From: a candidate division TM6 bacterium RIFCSPHIGHO2_12_FULL_36_22
GTDB lineage: Bacteria > Babelota > Babeliae > Babelales > UBA12409
Length of the DNA: 64,000 nucleotides
Reading direction: 5' to 3'
Assembly (NCBI GenBank): GCA_001771315.1
Contig: METK01000003.1
Location: 1 to 64,000, forward strand
Made by a program: the position numbers and the translations under genes. Positions 37,081 to 45,889 of the stretch are shown here, piece by piece. Each line of letters starts with the position of its first letter. Positions within the stretch are counted from its first letter, which is position 1. The notes below the pieces were generated by a model. That model saw only the letters and a list, made by a program, of their open reading frames with translations. It was not told where the DNA came from and did no database searches.

Positions 37081-37308
37081 TTACGCAGCAGTTCTACGTG
37101 TTTTTTTGCTCTTTTGTGGCATTTCATTTTGGTTGTCATTGCATTCGCATTTTTTCTTTGAGCAACAGCAAAATGCTTGAGTAAGTATAAGAGCTCCCAA
37201 AGCTCCACCAGCAATACCAAAACCTACTGCAGCACCATTTGCTTGTGCTTTACCTGGCATGCCTGCGAATGCTACTAAGGCTAAAATTGACAACATTAAT
37301 TTTTTCAT
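37081..37308 (-). CDS. Small secreted Gly/Cys-containing protein (cluster member 4)
   Basis: The start behind AAAGGAAG gives 75 residues: a signal peptide (MKKLMLSILALVAFAGMPGK, cleavage probably after AQA), a Gly/Ala-rich hydrophobic segment (GAAVGFGIAGGALGALILTQ), a CCC and CEC cluster, and a polar Lys/Arg tail. The hydrophobic segment could insert in a membrane. Function unknown; the signal peptide nearly matches those of its two neighbours. Confidence 0.6.
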   Translation of the reverse strand: MKKLMLSILALVAFAGMPGKAQANGAAVGFGIAGGALGALILTQAFCCCSKKKCECNDNQNEMPQKSKKTRRTAA

Positions 37309-37359
37309 ATTACTTCCTTTAATTTTCATTATTACTACTTCTTTTTTCCATCATTGTTA

Positions 37360-37632
37360 TTACTCTAAATAAACTTTGTTACCGTATTCATCAAAGATAT
37401 ATTGGTTACCACGACGATCAGTGTGAATATTAGCCGTATAAGAACCGCGTCTTCTATATCGTGGAGATTCTTCTATAACAACTGTTCGAGGTCGATTTGC
37501 TGCTGCACCGATCATTGATCCAACAGCCAACCCACCAAGTGCCCAACCAGCCCCGCTGCCTTTGCCAGCTTGTGCCTGATAAGAACTACTTAGTGCCAAG
37601 AGAGTTAAGAGTGATAACATTAACTTTTTCAT
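37360..37632 (-). CDS. Small secreted Arg/Tyr-rich protein (cluster member 3)
   Basis: 90 residues with signal peptide MKKLMLSLLTLLALSSSYQA, a short Gly-rich segment (GSGAGWALGGLAVGSMIGAA) and a basic aromatic C-terminus (PRYRRRGSYTANIHTDRRGN, then QYIFDEYGNKVYLE). The ending resembles short DUF-type envelope proteins with a QYIFDEYGN motif. AAAGGGAAG precedes the ATG. Unknown function. Confidence 0.65.
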   Translation of the reverse strand: MKKLMLSLLTLLALSSSYQAQAGKGSGAGWALGGLAVGSMIGAAANRPRTVVIEESPRYRRRGSYTANIHTDRRGNQYIFDEYGNKVYLE

Positions 37633-37726
37633 ATTACTTCCCTTTATTTTATTGTTTCTATTACCATATTCATTTAAATAAATTCTAATTTCCTTTGTAT
37701 CTTAATTATAAACAGATGTACGTGTT

Positions 37727-37948
37727 TCATTCTTCTTCTACCACAATTGTTGGTTGGCTATTATTAGCTGCAACTGTACCTGCCACCCCAGCCGCCACTA
37801 ATCCAGTACCTACTCCATAGCCCCCATATCCTCCATCGCGACTTCTGCCATGATGGCCTCCACCATGGTGCCCTCCATGGCCGTATGTTATTTGATAAAA
37901 GCTGCTTAGTGCGAAGAGGGTTAAGAATGATAACATTAATTTTTTCAT
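37727..37948 (-). CDS. Small secreted His/Gly-rich protein (cluster member 2)
   Basis: The start behind AAGGAAAAC gives 73 residues: signal peptide MKKLMLSFLTLFALSSFYQI, a His/Gly run (HGGHHGGGHHGRSRDGGYGG) that could bind metal, a Gly/Ala-Val segment and a short TIVVEEE end. Low complexity prevents family assignment. It lies 10 bases after the coiled-coil member. Confidence 0.6.
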   Translation of the reverse strand: MKKLMLSFLTLFALSSFYQITYGHGGHHGGGHHGRSRDGGYGGYGVGTGLVAAGVAGTVAANNSQPTIVVEEE

Positions 37949-37958
37949 ATAGTTTTCC

Positions 37959-38420
37959 TTATAAGAGATCATAGAGCTCATCGATACGAGATTGTAGTCT
38001 CTCAGCTCTTTGTTCAGCGTTTCTAATTTGATTTCTTATTTTATTTCTTTGTATTCTTGAAGCAGTTTCAAGTCTATTTTTTTGCTCTCTGATATAATCA
38101 CGTTCAGATTCAAGCCTTGCTTCTAAATTATCAATGTCACGACTTGTAGAAGAGCTTTCGGTTGTAATAATTACTTCTTGTGGTCTTCTCCAGTATGGAC
38201 TACCCCAATATCCACCGTACCAGGCTGGTCCACCAATAGAAACTCCCCAATTGAAACCGCCACCACGCCAACTTCTACCACCACCACGCCAATGTCCATG
38301 ACCGCCACGGCCGCCACGGCCATGTCCACCACGGCCGCCACGTGCCTCTGTAATTTCAATTAAAAACAGTGGTGCAAATACTAAAAGAATACCGAATGCT
38401 GTGAATAACTTCTTTTTCAT
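37959..38420 (-). CDS. Secreted Gly/Arg/His-rich protein with coiled coil (cluster member 1)
   Basis: 153 residues from the ATG best placed for the AGAGGG site. A signal peptide (KKKLFTAFGILLVFAPLFLI) is followed by an Arg/Gly/His-rich stretch (GGRGGHGRGGRGGHGHWRGG), a Trp/Tyr/Pro segment (WYGGYWGSPYWRRPQ), and a C-terminal charged coiled coil (DNLEARLESERDYIREQKNR, AEQRAERLQSRIDEL). First gene of the four-gene cluster; the promoter is visible upstream. Function unknown. Confidence 0.68.
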   Translation of the reverse strand: MKKKLFTAFGILLVFAPLFLIEITEARGGRGGHGRGGRGGHGHWRGGGRSWRGGGFNWGVSIGGPAWYGGYWGSPYWRRPQEVIITTESSSTSRDIDNLEARLESERDYIREQKNRLETASRIQRNKIRNQIRNAEQRAERLQSRIDELYDLL

Positions 38421-38470
38421 CTCCATTTCCCTCTATCTATACAATCTTGTGCTAATTTATTATTAATTCG

Positions 38471-38500
38471 ATTGTAGCAGAAAGAAAAAAAGAAAAGCAA
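38471..38500 (-). promoter_or_regulatory. Candidate promoter of the small secreted cluster
   Basis: On the minus strand TTGCTT, an 18-base pyrimidine-rich spacer and TACAAT lie about 50 bases before the first cluster gene. Confidence 0.45.
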
Positions 38501-38504
38501 GGAT

Positions 38505-39893
38505 TTATTTCAGCTTGTCAAAAAGCTTGTTGATTTTGCCGGCGCCAAGCAGTAGTAATAAGTCGTCTTGGCCGGCGGTTTGATGAGATTGAGAAATAAG
38601 CGAAGAAAAATCATTTTCGTATGGAATATAGGTTACAGAAAATGGTGGATTTTGGGCAATAAGTTCATCGACAAATCTTTTACTGGATACTCCATCGATA
38701 GGTTGTTCACTTGCAGGATAGATATCGGTAATAACAAGAGAATCTATATTGCTTTCCTCGAATACTTTTAGAAAGTCTTTCCATAGATAGTAGGTTCGAG
38801 TGTATCGATGAGGTTGGAAAAAAACGTGTAGCTTGTTCTTAGAACGCTTACGAGCAACCTTTAAAGTGTTTTCTATTTCACGAGGATGGTGTCCATAGTC
38901 ATCAAAAACTTCTGTTCCTTTGAATGATCCACAATAACTAAAACGTCGCTGTATGCCCTTAAATACATCCAAAGCAGTAACAATGCTAGAGAGAGGAACC
39001 TCAAGATCTAAAGCTACAGCAATAGCAGCAAGACAATTTAAGATGTTATGCTGCCCGGGCATATGGATTTTTATAACTCCCAGTGATGTTGTGCAATCTT
39101 TTTTATAAAGATCAAAGGTTGAGTATGATGGTTGCAAATTAATATTTTTTGCATAAAAATCTGCTGATTCTGAAAGGCCATACTTGATAGTTTTAATATG
39201 TGTTAGTGGCATGAGTGATTGAATGACAGGGTCATCAATACATACAATCGCTTTACCATAGAAGGGCAAATTATTTAGAAATTGCATATAGGTTTGTTTG
39301 ATATCATCTAGATCCTTATATGTTTCTAAGTGTTCTAGATCGATATTGGTAACAATACCTAGGGTTGCTTGCAGTTTTAAAAATGAGCGATCGCTTTCAT
39401 CAGCTTCAGCTACCAAAAAATCTCCTGTACCAAGCTGTGCATTGGTAGATTGTTCAATAAGATGACCACCAATAATCACCGTTGGGTCTAGCTTACTTTC
39501 TATAAGAATATGTGAAATCATAGATGTTGTAGTAGTTTTTCCATGACTTCCCGCAACGGCAATGCTGAATTTAGTACGCATAAGTTCAGCAAGCATTAAT
39601 GCTCGAGGAATGACGGGAATACTGCGCTGCTGAGCTAATAAAATTTCAGTATTGTCTGCCCGGATAGCCGAAGAATATACAAGTACATCAATCGAACTAT
39701 CCTGACATATAAAACTATTATGATGATCTGCTATAGGGCAGCCTGCGGCTTTAAGATCAATGACACTTTTTTGTTGTATATCCTGATCACAGCCAGAGAC
39801 AATAAAACCCTGAGCTTGCAAAATTGTAGCAATACCGCTCATACCTATTCCGCCAATTCCCATAAAATGTACATGGGCTTTTTTGCGATACAT
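38505..39893 (-). CDS. murC: UDP-N-acetylmuramate--L-alanine ligase
   Basis: Cytoplasmic Mur ligase adding L-Ala to UDP-MurNAc. The 462-residue enzyme has the N-terminal MGIGGIGMSGIA dinucleotide-type loop, the ATP-binding AVAGSHGKTTTTSMI near residue 110, VAEADESDRSFL, the MPGQHNILNCLAAIAVA region, DDYGHHPREIENTL and FQPHRYTRT. No other mur gene is adjacent; the gene upstream is a MerR-like regulator 21 bases away on the same strand. It shows that the cell makes peptidoglycan precursors. Confidence 0.96.
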   Translation of the reverse strand: MYRKKAHVHFMGIGGIGMSGIATILQAQGFIVSGCDQDIQQKSVIDLKAAGCPIADHHNSFICQDSSIDVLVYSSAIRADNTEILLAQQRSIPVIPRALMLAELMRTKFSIAVAGSHGKTTTTSMISHILIESKLDPTVIIGGHLIEQSTNAQLGTGDFLVAEADESDRSFLKLQATLGIVTNIDLEHLETYKDLDDIKQTYMQFLNNLPFYGKAIVCIDDPVIQSLMPLTHIKTIKYGLSESADFYAKNINLQPSYSTFDLYKKDCTTSLGVIKIHMPGQHNILNCLAAIAVALDLEVPLSSIVTALDVFKGIQRRFSYCGSFKGTEVFDDYGHHPREIENTLKVARKRSKNKLHVFFQPHRYTRTYYLWKDFLKVFEESNIDSLVITDIYPASEQPIDGVSSKRFVDELIAQNPPFSVTYIPYENDFSSLISQSHQTAGQDDLLLLLGAGKINKLFDKLK

Positions 39894-39914
39894 GATAGAT
39901 ACGTACTTTCTATA

Positions 39915-40280
39915 TTATAGAAGCTCTTTTAATTTGATTAATTGGCTTTGTAAGCTAAGAATCTTAGCCTTTAAGTCTTCAGGTAAGCCAACAAGTTCTT
40001 GATCATTCATAGTTGTTTTTGAAGATGCGATAATAACTTTTGCATTTTTCTTGTTTTTGAGCTCTTGTTTTGCACCTTCAATAGTGAACTTTTTATCATA
40101 AAGAAGTTCTTTAATCAGATGAAATGTTGCCAGTTCTTTTTCCGTATAGAAGCGTTGACCACCTGGAGAGCGGTGAGATTTGATACCGAATTCTTTTTCC
40201 CAGAATCTGATAACAAAACGTTCTACTCCAACTGCTTTTGCTAATTGACCAATGCGAAACTGTTGTTTTTGCATTTTCAT
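39915..40280 (-). CDS. MerR-family transcriptional regulator
   Basis: 121 residues: a winged helix-turn-helix DNA-binding domain (FRIGQLAKAVGVERFVIRFW, EKEFGIKSHRSPGGQRFYTE, KELATFHLIKELL) and a short C-terminal coil (LPEDLKAKILSLQSQLIKLK) for dimerisation, with no effector domain. It lies immediately upstream of murC on the same strand, so it may control its own operon including murC. The effector is unknown. Confidence 0.85.
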   Translation of the reverse strand: MKMQKQQFRIGQLAKAVGVERFVIRFWEKEFGIKSHRSPGGQRFYTEKELATFHLIKELLYDKKFTIEGAKQELKNKKNAKVIIASSKTTMNDQELVGLPEDLKAKILSLQSQLIKLKELL

Positions 40281-40379
40281 ACGTTCTCACCTTTTTTGAA
40301 AAAAATTTGTATTTTGTCTATTTAATAACATTTTTATCAGCGAAATTTATCGTGGTTATTGTATGTTCTACGGAAACTT

Positions 40380-40409
40380 ACTATATCATAAGATTTATTG
40401 TCTTGTAAA
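40380..40409 (-). promoter_or_regulatory. Candidate merR-murC promoter
   Basis: Minus-strand TTTACA, an 18-base spacer and TATAGT about 100 bases before the merR start. Confidence 0.35.
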
Positions 40410-40462
40410 GTGAAATTATAGTTTACTGTCTTTCCTTTTAAATGGGTGCGACTAGTTCTTTT

Positions 40463-40490
40463 TTGAAAAACATGTTACGATTATTACAAT
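40463..40490 (+). promoter_or_regulatory. Candidate yidC promoter
   Basis: TTGAAA, a 16-base spacer and TACAAT lie 41 bases before the yidC ATG. The 250-base gap between merR and yidC holds only this and the divergent promoter candidate. Confidence 0.55.
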
Positions 40491-40531
40491 TGAATCATTG
40501 ATAAAATAATATTATTTACGAGGTTTCTTTC

Positions 40532-42091
40532 ATGAGATTTAAGGATCTTTTTGTCCCTCTAGCATTAGCGTTAGTTGTAACTATGGGGATACAATATTTT
40601 TGGAGTTCGAAACAAGACTCTGGTCAAGAAAATAAATCAGCACAACTTCATGAAATTGCTCATCATGTTGATGTGGACATTACTGAATTTAAAGGAACTG
40701 AGTATGAAATTGATTTTATCGATGAAAAACCTCAGGATTTTCAACCGGCTACAACGGTAGTAGAAACTGATTCTGCACAATTTACTTTTTCTAACGAGGG
40801 AGCTGCTATAGACAAGGTAGTCTTTGTGCGTAGAAAAAAAAGAGGAACACAAACATTCGATACTTTTGAAGCGCATGGTCAAGAAGATAAACTTTTCTTG
40901 TTAGCATTTCATGACAAGACGCCATACTATTACAAGCAGATAGAACATAAAGAACTAGAAGATCGAATTATTCTTGTTTATACGGCTGATTTGAATGGTG
41001 ATTCAGTAACTAAAGAATTTACAATCTTTAGAAAAATTGACCAAGTTGATCTCAAGATTTCACTTGATGTTGTCAATAACACTGAAAAAGGCATTCGAGC
41101 TCGTTTGCTTTTGCGATCACCACATTTGACATCTCTATCCGACGATCCAGTTCGTATTTTCTTTGAGGAGCGGGGTTCAATTAAGGTGTATAGTAATGCT
41201 AAAGAAATTTCTAACAAATTATTAAGCGGCCCTATTACTTTATTGGGCATGGATGATCGTTATTTCGCCTATGCTCTTACAGGTGATTCTAACCAATTTT
41301 TCCAACGCGCTTTTTTTAAAAGTTTATCTGATCAATCAATTGGTGCTTACTTGCAAAGTAAATGGATTAAACAAAGTGGTTCATGGACAACATCATTTTA
41401 TTTAGGACCAAAACAAGCGCATAAGTTTGCAGCGGTTGATCCACGACTTGATGAAGTTTTGGATTATGGATGGTTGACTATATTATCCAAGTTTTTACTT
41501 CAGATGCTTAATATGGTTTATGCTTATGTTCAAAACTATGGTTGGGCTATCGTTGTTATGACAATTTTGCTGAAACTTATATTGTTACCATTTACATGGC
41601 GTGCAGAGCAAAAAATGAAGGGTGCTGCAGCACAACGAGATGAGTTGAATAGAAAGCTTGCTTACTTGAAAGAGCGATATAAAGATGATCCTCAAGCTTT
41701 GGCTCGTGAAAAAAGCGAAGCAATGCGTAAGCACGGCATGCCAGGGGTTGGTAGTTGTCTTCCAATGCTCTTACAAATTCCGATTTTTATTGCGTTAAAC
41801 CGCGTGCTGAGTAATTCAATTAGCTTGTATAAGGCATCATTTTTATGGATACCTAATTTAGCAGCAAAAGATCCATATTATATACTTCCTGTTTTAGTAG
41901 TTATTGCAATTGTTTTACATTCACCAAGTTCATCAAAGGATCCAAAGCAAGGACTAATGCCATATGCAATGGCATTATTTTTTGGGGCAATTACAATGCA
42001 ACTTTCATCCGGTTTGGTTCTTTTCATTTTGACAAGTACTGTTGCAGGTGTGCTCCAAGCAGGAGCTATGAAACTCTTTAAACGAGCATAG
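40532..42091 (+). CDS. yidC: Membrane protein insertase YidC
   Basis: Inserts and folds inner-membrane proteins alone or with SecYEG. The 519-residue protein has an N-terminal TM anchor (LFVPLALALVVTMGIQYFW), a long periplasmic beta domain (residues ~30-310) as in Gram-negative YidC, then the five-helix insertase core: YGWAIVVMTILLKLILLPFT with the conserved Arg just after, MPGVGSCLPMLLQIPIFIAL, and the last TM helices. The usual rpmH-rnpA neighbours are absent; recR follows 4 bases after the stop. Confidence 0.96.
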   Translation: MRFKDLFVPLALALVVTMGIQYFWSSKQDSGQENKSAQLHEIAHHVDVDITEFKGTEYEIDFIDEKPQDFQPATTVVETDSAQFTFSNEGAAIDKVVFVRRKKRGTQTFDTFEAHGQEDKLFLLAFHDKTPYYYKQIEHKELEDRIILVYTADLNGDSVTKEFTIFRKIDQVDLKISLDVVNNTEKGIRARLLLRSPHLTSLSDDPVRIFFEERGSIKVYSNAKEISNKLLSGPITLLGMDDRYFAYALTGDSNQFFQRAFFKSLSDQSIGAYLQSKWIKQSGSWTTSFYLGPKQAHKFAAVDPRLDEVLDYGWLTILSKFLLQMLNMVYAYVQNYGWAIVVMTILLKLILLPFTWRAEQKMKGAAAQRDELNRKLAYLKERYKDDPQALAREKSEAMRKHGMPGVGSCLPMLLQIPIFIALNRVLSNSISLYKASFLWIPNLAAKDPYYILPVLVVIAIVLHSPSSSKDPKQGLMPYAMALFFGAITMQLSSGLVLFILTSTVAGVLQAGAMKLFKRA

Positions 42092-42095
42092 TCGT

Positions 42096-42692
42096 ATGAT
42101 ACATAAGCTTCCGCCGCTCAAGCAGATGCTCAAGCAGTTGCAGCAAGTTCCTTATTTGGCGTCAAAGAATCTTTATCGTGTAGCGGTTCATTTTCTTGAT
42201 ATGGATGATCAAGCGTTAGAACAGTTTTGTAAATCGCTGGCAGATGCAAAAAAAAATTTAGAAAAATGCTCTATTTGTTGTGCATGGAAAGAAAGACAAC
42301 GAGTATGTCTATTTTGTTTTGATACAAAACGTGATCAAAGTGTAGTGTGCGTTGTAGAAGCTTGGCAAGACTTATTAGCTATTGAAAAAACGGGTGGATA
42401 TAAAGGTGTCTACCATGTTCTTGGTGGATCTATTTGTCCGCTTGATGGTATTGGCCCAGAGCAACTTTCTATTGAACTTTTAGTACAACGAACAAAGACA
42501 GATATCAAAGAAATTATTTTAGCTTTAAATCAAACTCCAGAGGGTGAAGCTACTTCTGCATATATAGCCCAGAAATTAATAGGGACTGTTATAATTTCTT
42601 GTCTTGCACAAGGCTTACCTGTTGGGGCTTCATTAGAATATATGGATAGGCTTACTGTTTATAAAGCTATATCTGAACGTAGGCCATTTTAA
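42096..42692 (+). CDS. recR: Recombination mediator RecR
   Basis: With RecO, loads RecA on SSB-coated gaps. The 198-residue protein has the N-terminal helix-hairpin-helix (LPPLKQMLKQLQQVPYLASK), a four-Cys zinc site (CSICCAWKERQRVCLFC), the Toprim domain (VVCVVEAWQDLLAIEKTGGY, then KGVYHVLGG), and the Walker B-like LNQTPEGEATSAYIAQKL. The canonical RecR C-terminus ([20 protein letters not shown]-type) is conserved as ARG-free QGLPVGASLEYMDRLTVYKA. Probably co-transcribed with yidC. Confidence 0.94.
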   Translation: MIHKLPPLKQMLKQLQQVPYLASKNLYRVAVHFLDMDDQALEQFCKSLADAKKNLEKCSICCAWKERQRVCLFCFDTKRDQSVVCVVEAWQDLLAIEKTGGYKGVYHVLGGSICPLDGIGPEQLSIELLVQRTKTDIKEIILALNQTPEGEATSAYIAQKLIGTVIISCLAQGLPVGASLEYMDRLTVYKAISERRPF

Positions 42693-42708
42693 ATGAAAGA
42701 AATATTAT

Positions 42709-43986
42709 ATGGTTAATCCATTATTAGATTTAAAGAAAATATATAGTGAACGACGTGCTCGGTTGTTAAAAACTATTCAAGACCAATATAAAACACCTGG
42801 TAGTATTGTATTATTTGCAAACTTTGAACGAGAACAAGAATTGTTTGTACAAGAAAGTTCTTTTTATTACTTTACGGGAGTTAATGAGCCCGGTTCGGTA
42901 TTGGTTATTAATGATGATGGTAAAGCAACATTATATGTACCAAATACAAATGGTATACGTCAGCAATGGATTGAGGGAGCTCTTGATATATCACCTGAAT
43001 CAATTATAGATTCTCACGTAGATGATATTAAATATCTTGGCGATTCAATCAAAGGTTATGAATTGGCACCTTTTTTTTCTGAATCGGACTATAAAAATAT
43101 TATTGCATTATTGCGAGATCAAAAAACTGTTTTTACACTTGTACCAAATACGCAAACTGGCTATATTGAACAACGCAATATTTTGCAACGATTGTATGGT
43201 TTTGTGCCAACCTTGGAAAAAAGTGTGCAAAATATTAGTGTGATTGTAGCAGACATGCGCAGTAAAAAAAGTAATGAAGAAATTGATTTATTATATACAG
43301 CCATTGATATAACCAATATGGGACATGAATCTGCAGCCCATATGATTGCACCCGGACGTTCCGAATCTGAAGTGCATGCAAGTGTTGAATACGTTTTTAC
43401 GGCATCACAAGCACAACTTGCATTTCCAACGATTGTTGGCAGTGGTAAAAACAGTACTGTGTTGCATTATACAGCAAATAATCAACTTCTGGAAAAGGAT
43501 AGCCTTGTTGTTGTTGATTGTGGGGCACGTTTTTATCATTATTGTGCTGACTTAACAAGAACTTATCCTGTTTCCGGTAAGTTTACTATACGACAACGAG
43601 AAATCTATCAATTGGTGTTAGACTGCCAAGAATACATTGCAGATATTGCAAAACCGGGTATGTGGTTAAACAACAAAGACAAACCGGAAGAATCTCTTAA
43701 TCATTTAGCACGTGAATTTTTCAAGAAGCATGATATGGATCAATACTTTTTGCATGGTATTGGGCACTATCTAGGACTTGATACGCATGATGTTGGTGAT
43801 TATTCAAAACCTTTGGAAGAAGGTAATGTTATTACTATTGAACCGGGTCTCTATTTAGCACATGAAAATATTGGTGTTCGAATTGAAGATAATTATTGGA
43901 TTGTTAAAACAGGAGCTGTTTGTTTGAGTGAAGCACTTCCAAAGAATCCAGAGGATATCGAAAAGTTGGTCAAAGAAACCTTTTAG
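42709..43986 (+). CDS. pepP: Xaa-Pro aminopeptidase (M24B, PepP type)
   Basis: Metalloprotease releasing N-terminal residues before proline. The 425-residue chain has the N-terminal AMP_N domain (SSFYYFTGVNEPGSVLVIND) and an M24 catalytic domain with metal ligands in DCGARFYHYCADLTRTYPVS, HGIGHYLGLDTHDVG, ITIEPGLYL and GVRIEDNYWI. PepP and related proline peptidases share this layout, so the exact symbol is likely but not certain. It follows recR closely. Confidence 0.9.
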   Translation: MVNPLLDLKKIYSERRARLLKTIQDQYKTPGSIVLFANFEREQELFVQESSFYYFTGVNEPGSVLVINDDGKATLYVPNTNGIRQQWIEGALDISPESIIDSHVDDIKYLGDSIKGYELAPFFSESDYKNIIALLRDQKTVFTLVPNTQTGYIEQRNILQRLYGFVPTLEKSVQNISVIVADMRSKKSNEEIDLLYTAIDITNMGHESAAHMIAPGRSESEVHASVEYVFTASQAQLAFPTIVGSGKNSTVLHYTANNQLLEKDSLVVVDCGARFYHYCADLTRTYPVSGKFTIRQREIYQLVLDCQEYIADIAKPGMWLNNKDKPEESLNHLAREFFKKHDMDQYFLHGIGHYLGLDTHDVGDYSKPLEEGNVITIEPGLYLAHENIGVRIEDNYWIVKTGAVCLSEALPKNPEDIEKLVKETF

Positions 43987-44002
43987 TATTTTTGCAAAGT
44001 AA

Positions 44003-45610
44003 TTATCTTGTTTTCTTTTTCCACATTCTATTGAGTAAAATCAAACTAATAAAGCTAATGGTTAAACCAGTTCCCAAGGATATACCAGCTGAAAGCCAAT
44101 AGTTATGGCATGGTATGAAGCCTACAATTAAGAACGATATGCCGGCACTTACTAAACCAATGGCTCCATATGGTAATTGTGTATATACATGATCCATCAT
44201 ATAGCAACTCGAACTGGTTGAGGCCATTATAGTTGTTTCAGATATTGGAGAAAGATGGTCGCCAGCAACAGATCCTGAAAATACAGCACCAAGACATGGA
44301 AAAAGCAAACAAATACTGTCTGCATCAAGTTGTGCATCGAGATGAAGGAGATTAAGTAAGAATGGTATAGCAAAAGGAGTCATAATTGCCATGGTTCCCC
44401 ATGATGATCCAGTGCAGGTTGCAATCAAAACAGAAACAATAAATAAAATAAATGGTAAGAACTGAACACTGAAATGACCTGTAAGTAATCCAGCAACATA
44501 TTGTCCTGTTTTTAGATCTTCACGTAGTAATGTTGCAAAAATTCCAGCAAAAAATACCATAATTATAGCAAGTCCCATTACTTGGACTCCTTTAGAAAAA
44601 ATATCAGGTATTTGAGATACGGTTATTTTTTTATGCAAGAGAAATAACGGTATTGATAAGCTTAATGTAATCGAGCAAGCATAAAATAAAAGTGGAAATA
44701 TGTTTGTATTCTGTAAAGTTTCAATAAGTGTGTGCGGACCACCAAGTATCCAATAGCCCCCTGTGTATAAAATTCCAAAAATTGTACATCCAATGAGAGT
44801 TGCAATCGGGAATATAAAGTCAAACAAGCTTGCATCTTTCATGAAAGCTCCTCGTTTCAAAATGTGACCAATTGGTTTTTTTCCTCCAAACAGATTACCA
44901 GTTGTTTTTGCTATTTGCTCATGAAACGCCATGGGGCCAAACGAAATTCTTCGATTAATAATAAACAGTGTAATTGCAATCATTAGTAAAGAATAAAAAA
45001 TATATGGAACACTTTTAAGATATATGTAAAAAGGGTCAGCTAAGATGATTGGATTTTCGCTTGGATCTAGGGAGATACCTGAAAGAGCAATTTGTCTAAT
45101 GATCCAAGCAAGCCAACTTGAAACAGGAATAATCATGGCTAATGGTGCCGCCATAGAGTGAATAATAAAGGCCAATTTAACGCGGGGAATTTTGAATTTA
45201 TCTGTTAGCGGATGCATTACATATCCTACAGTGAGGCTATTTAGGTAATCATCTAAAAAGAGTAAAACAGAAAAAAGGAGAGTTGATTGTTCAGCCTTAC
45301 GTTGAGAAGTAATGTGATTTGCTATTTTATCACCAAAAGCAGTAGCTGCACCAGTAAAGCTTAACAGAGATACAACAACACTCATTAAGATTAAAAATGC
45401 ATATACATAAAGATTGTCTATATCGGTTATAGTATTGAACACATGATCCCAAATTACTAGCAGACTATCGATTGGATTGAAATTTGCTACAATAAGCGAG
45501 GCAGCAACAATGCCAGTAAAGAAAGCAATTATAATATTTCTAGACCAAAGAGCAACCGCAAGTACTAAAAATGGAGGCATGGTAACAAGCCATGAATTAT
45601 ACATGAACAA
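44003..45610 (-). CDS. Na+/H+ antiporter, NhaC family
   Basis: Inner-membrane antiporter with about 11-12 TM segments in 535 residues. NhaC-family landmarks include LLFLDDYLNSLTVGYVMHPL, IIHSMAAPLAMIIPVSSWLA, the IATCTGSSWGTMAIMTPFAI region near residue 395, and GAVFSGSVAGDHLSPISETT. Related members exchange malate/lactate or other organic acids, so the substrate is not certain. It is convergent with pepP (16-base gap) and stands alone. Confidence 0.88.
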   Translation of the reverse strand: MFMYNSWLVTMPPFLVLAVALWSRNIIIAFFTGIVAASLIVANFNPIDSLLVIWDHVFNTITDIDNLYVYAFLILMSVVVSLLSFTGAATAFGDKIANHITSQRKAEQSTLLFSVLLFLDDYLNSLTVGYVMHPLTDKFKIPRVKLAFIIHSMAAPLAMIIPVSSWLAWIIRQIALSGISLDPSENPIILADPFYIYLKSVPYIFYSLLMIAITLFIINRRISFGPMAFHEQIAKTTGNLFGGKKPIGHILKRGAFMKDASLFDFIFPIATLIGCTIFGILYTGGYWILGGPHTLIETLQNTNIFPLLFYACSITLSLSIPLFLLHKKITVSQIPDIFSKGVQVMGLAIIMVFFAGIFATLLREDLKTGQYVAGLLTGHFSVQFLPFILFIVSVLIATCTGSSWGTMAIMTPFAIPFLLNLLHLDAQLDADSICLLFPCLGAVFSGSVAGDHLSPISETTIMASTSSSCYMMDHVYTQLPYGAIGLVSAGISFLIVGFIPCHNYWLSAGISLGTGLTISFISLILLNRMWKKKTR

Positions 45611-45781
45611 CCTTTATATGAAGTATGAAATAAATTTTATATGAAATATAGAAAGAAAGTAATCGAGGTTTGGATCAAAAATTATATTGCCCCGTGGGGC
45701 TTGGTCTTTTCAAGAAACTGAATTATGAAGAAAAGTTTTCTTTGTTCCATGAATATAAGCATAAAAAATGGACTTCTTTAT

Positions 45782-45797
45782 GTCAATGGTCATTGAC
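45782..45797. promoter_or_regulatory. Inverted repeat overlapping the rplM -35 element
   Basis: GTCAATG-GT-CATTGAC is a perfect 7-bp inverted repeat with a 2-base centre. It covers the first five bases of the -35 hexamer, so a dimeric regulator bound here could block rplM transcription. Confidence 0.5.
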
Positions 45798-45820
45798 GCA
45801 ATTGTCTTATATAGTATAAT
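45793..45820 (+). promoter_or_regulatory. rplM promoter
   Basis: TTGACG, a 16-base spacer and a consensus TATAAT, 70 bases before the rplM start. It is the best sigma-70 type promoter in the window. Confidence 0.75.
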
Positions 45821-45889
45821 AAGATTATCCCGTTCTGTTTATAGAGAATAAATAATTAAAAGATTACTGTTTTTCCAAAGGGTTATTAC

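Noticed and set aside
45689-45700. GCCCCGTGGGGC palindrome upstream of rplM
   Set aside because: The stem is only 4-5 bp, has no T-run and lies in an otherwise featureless gap.
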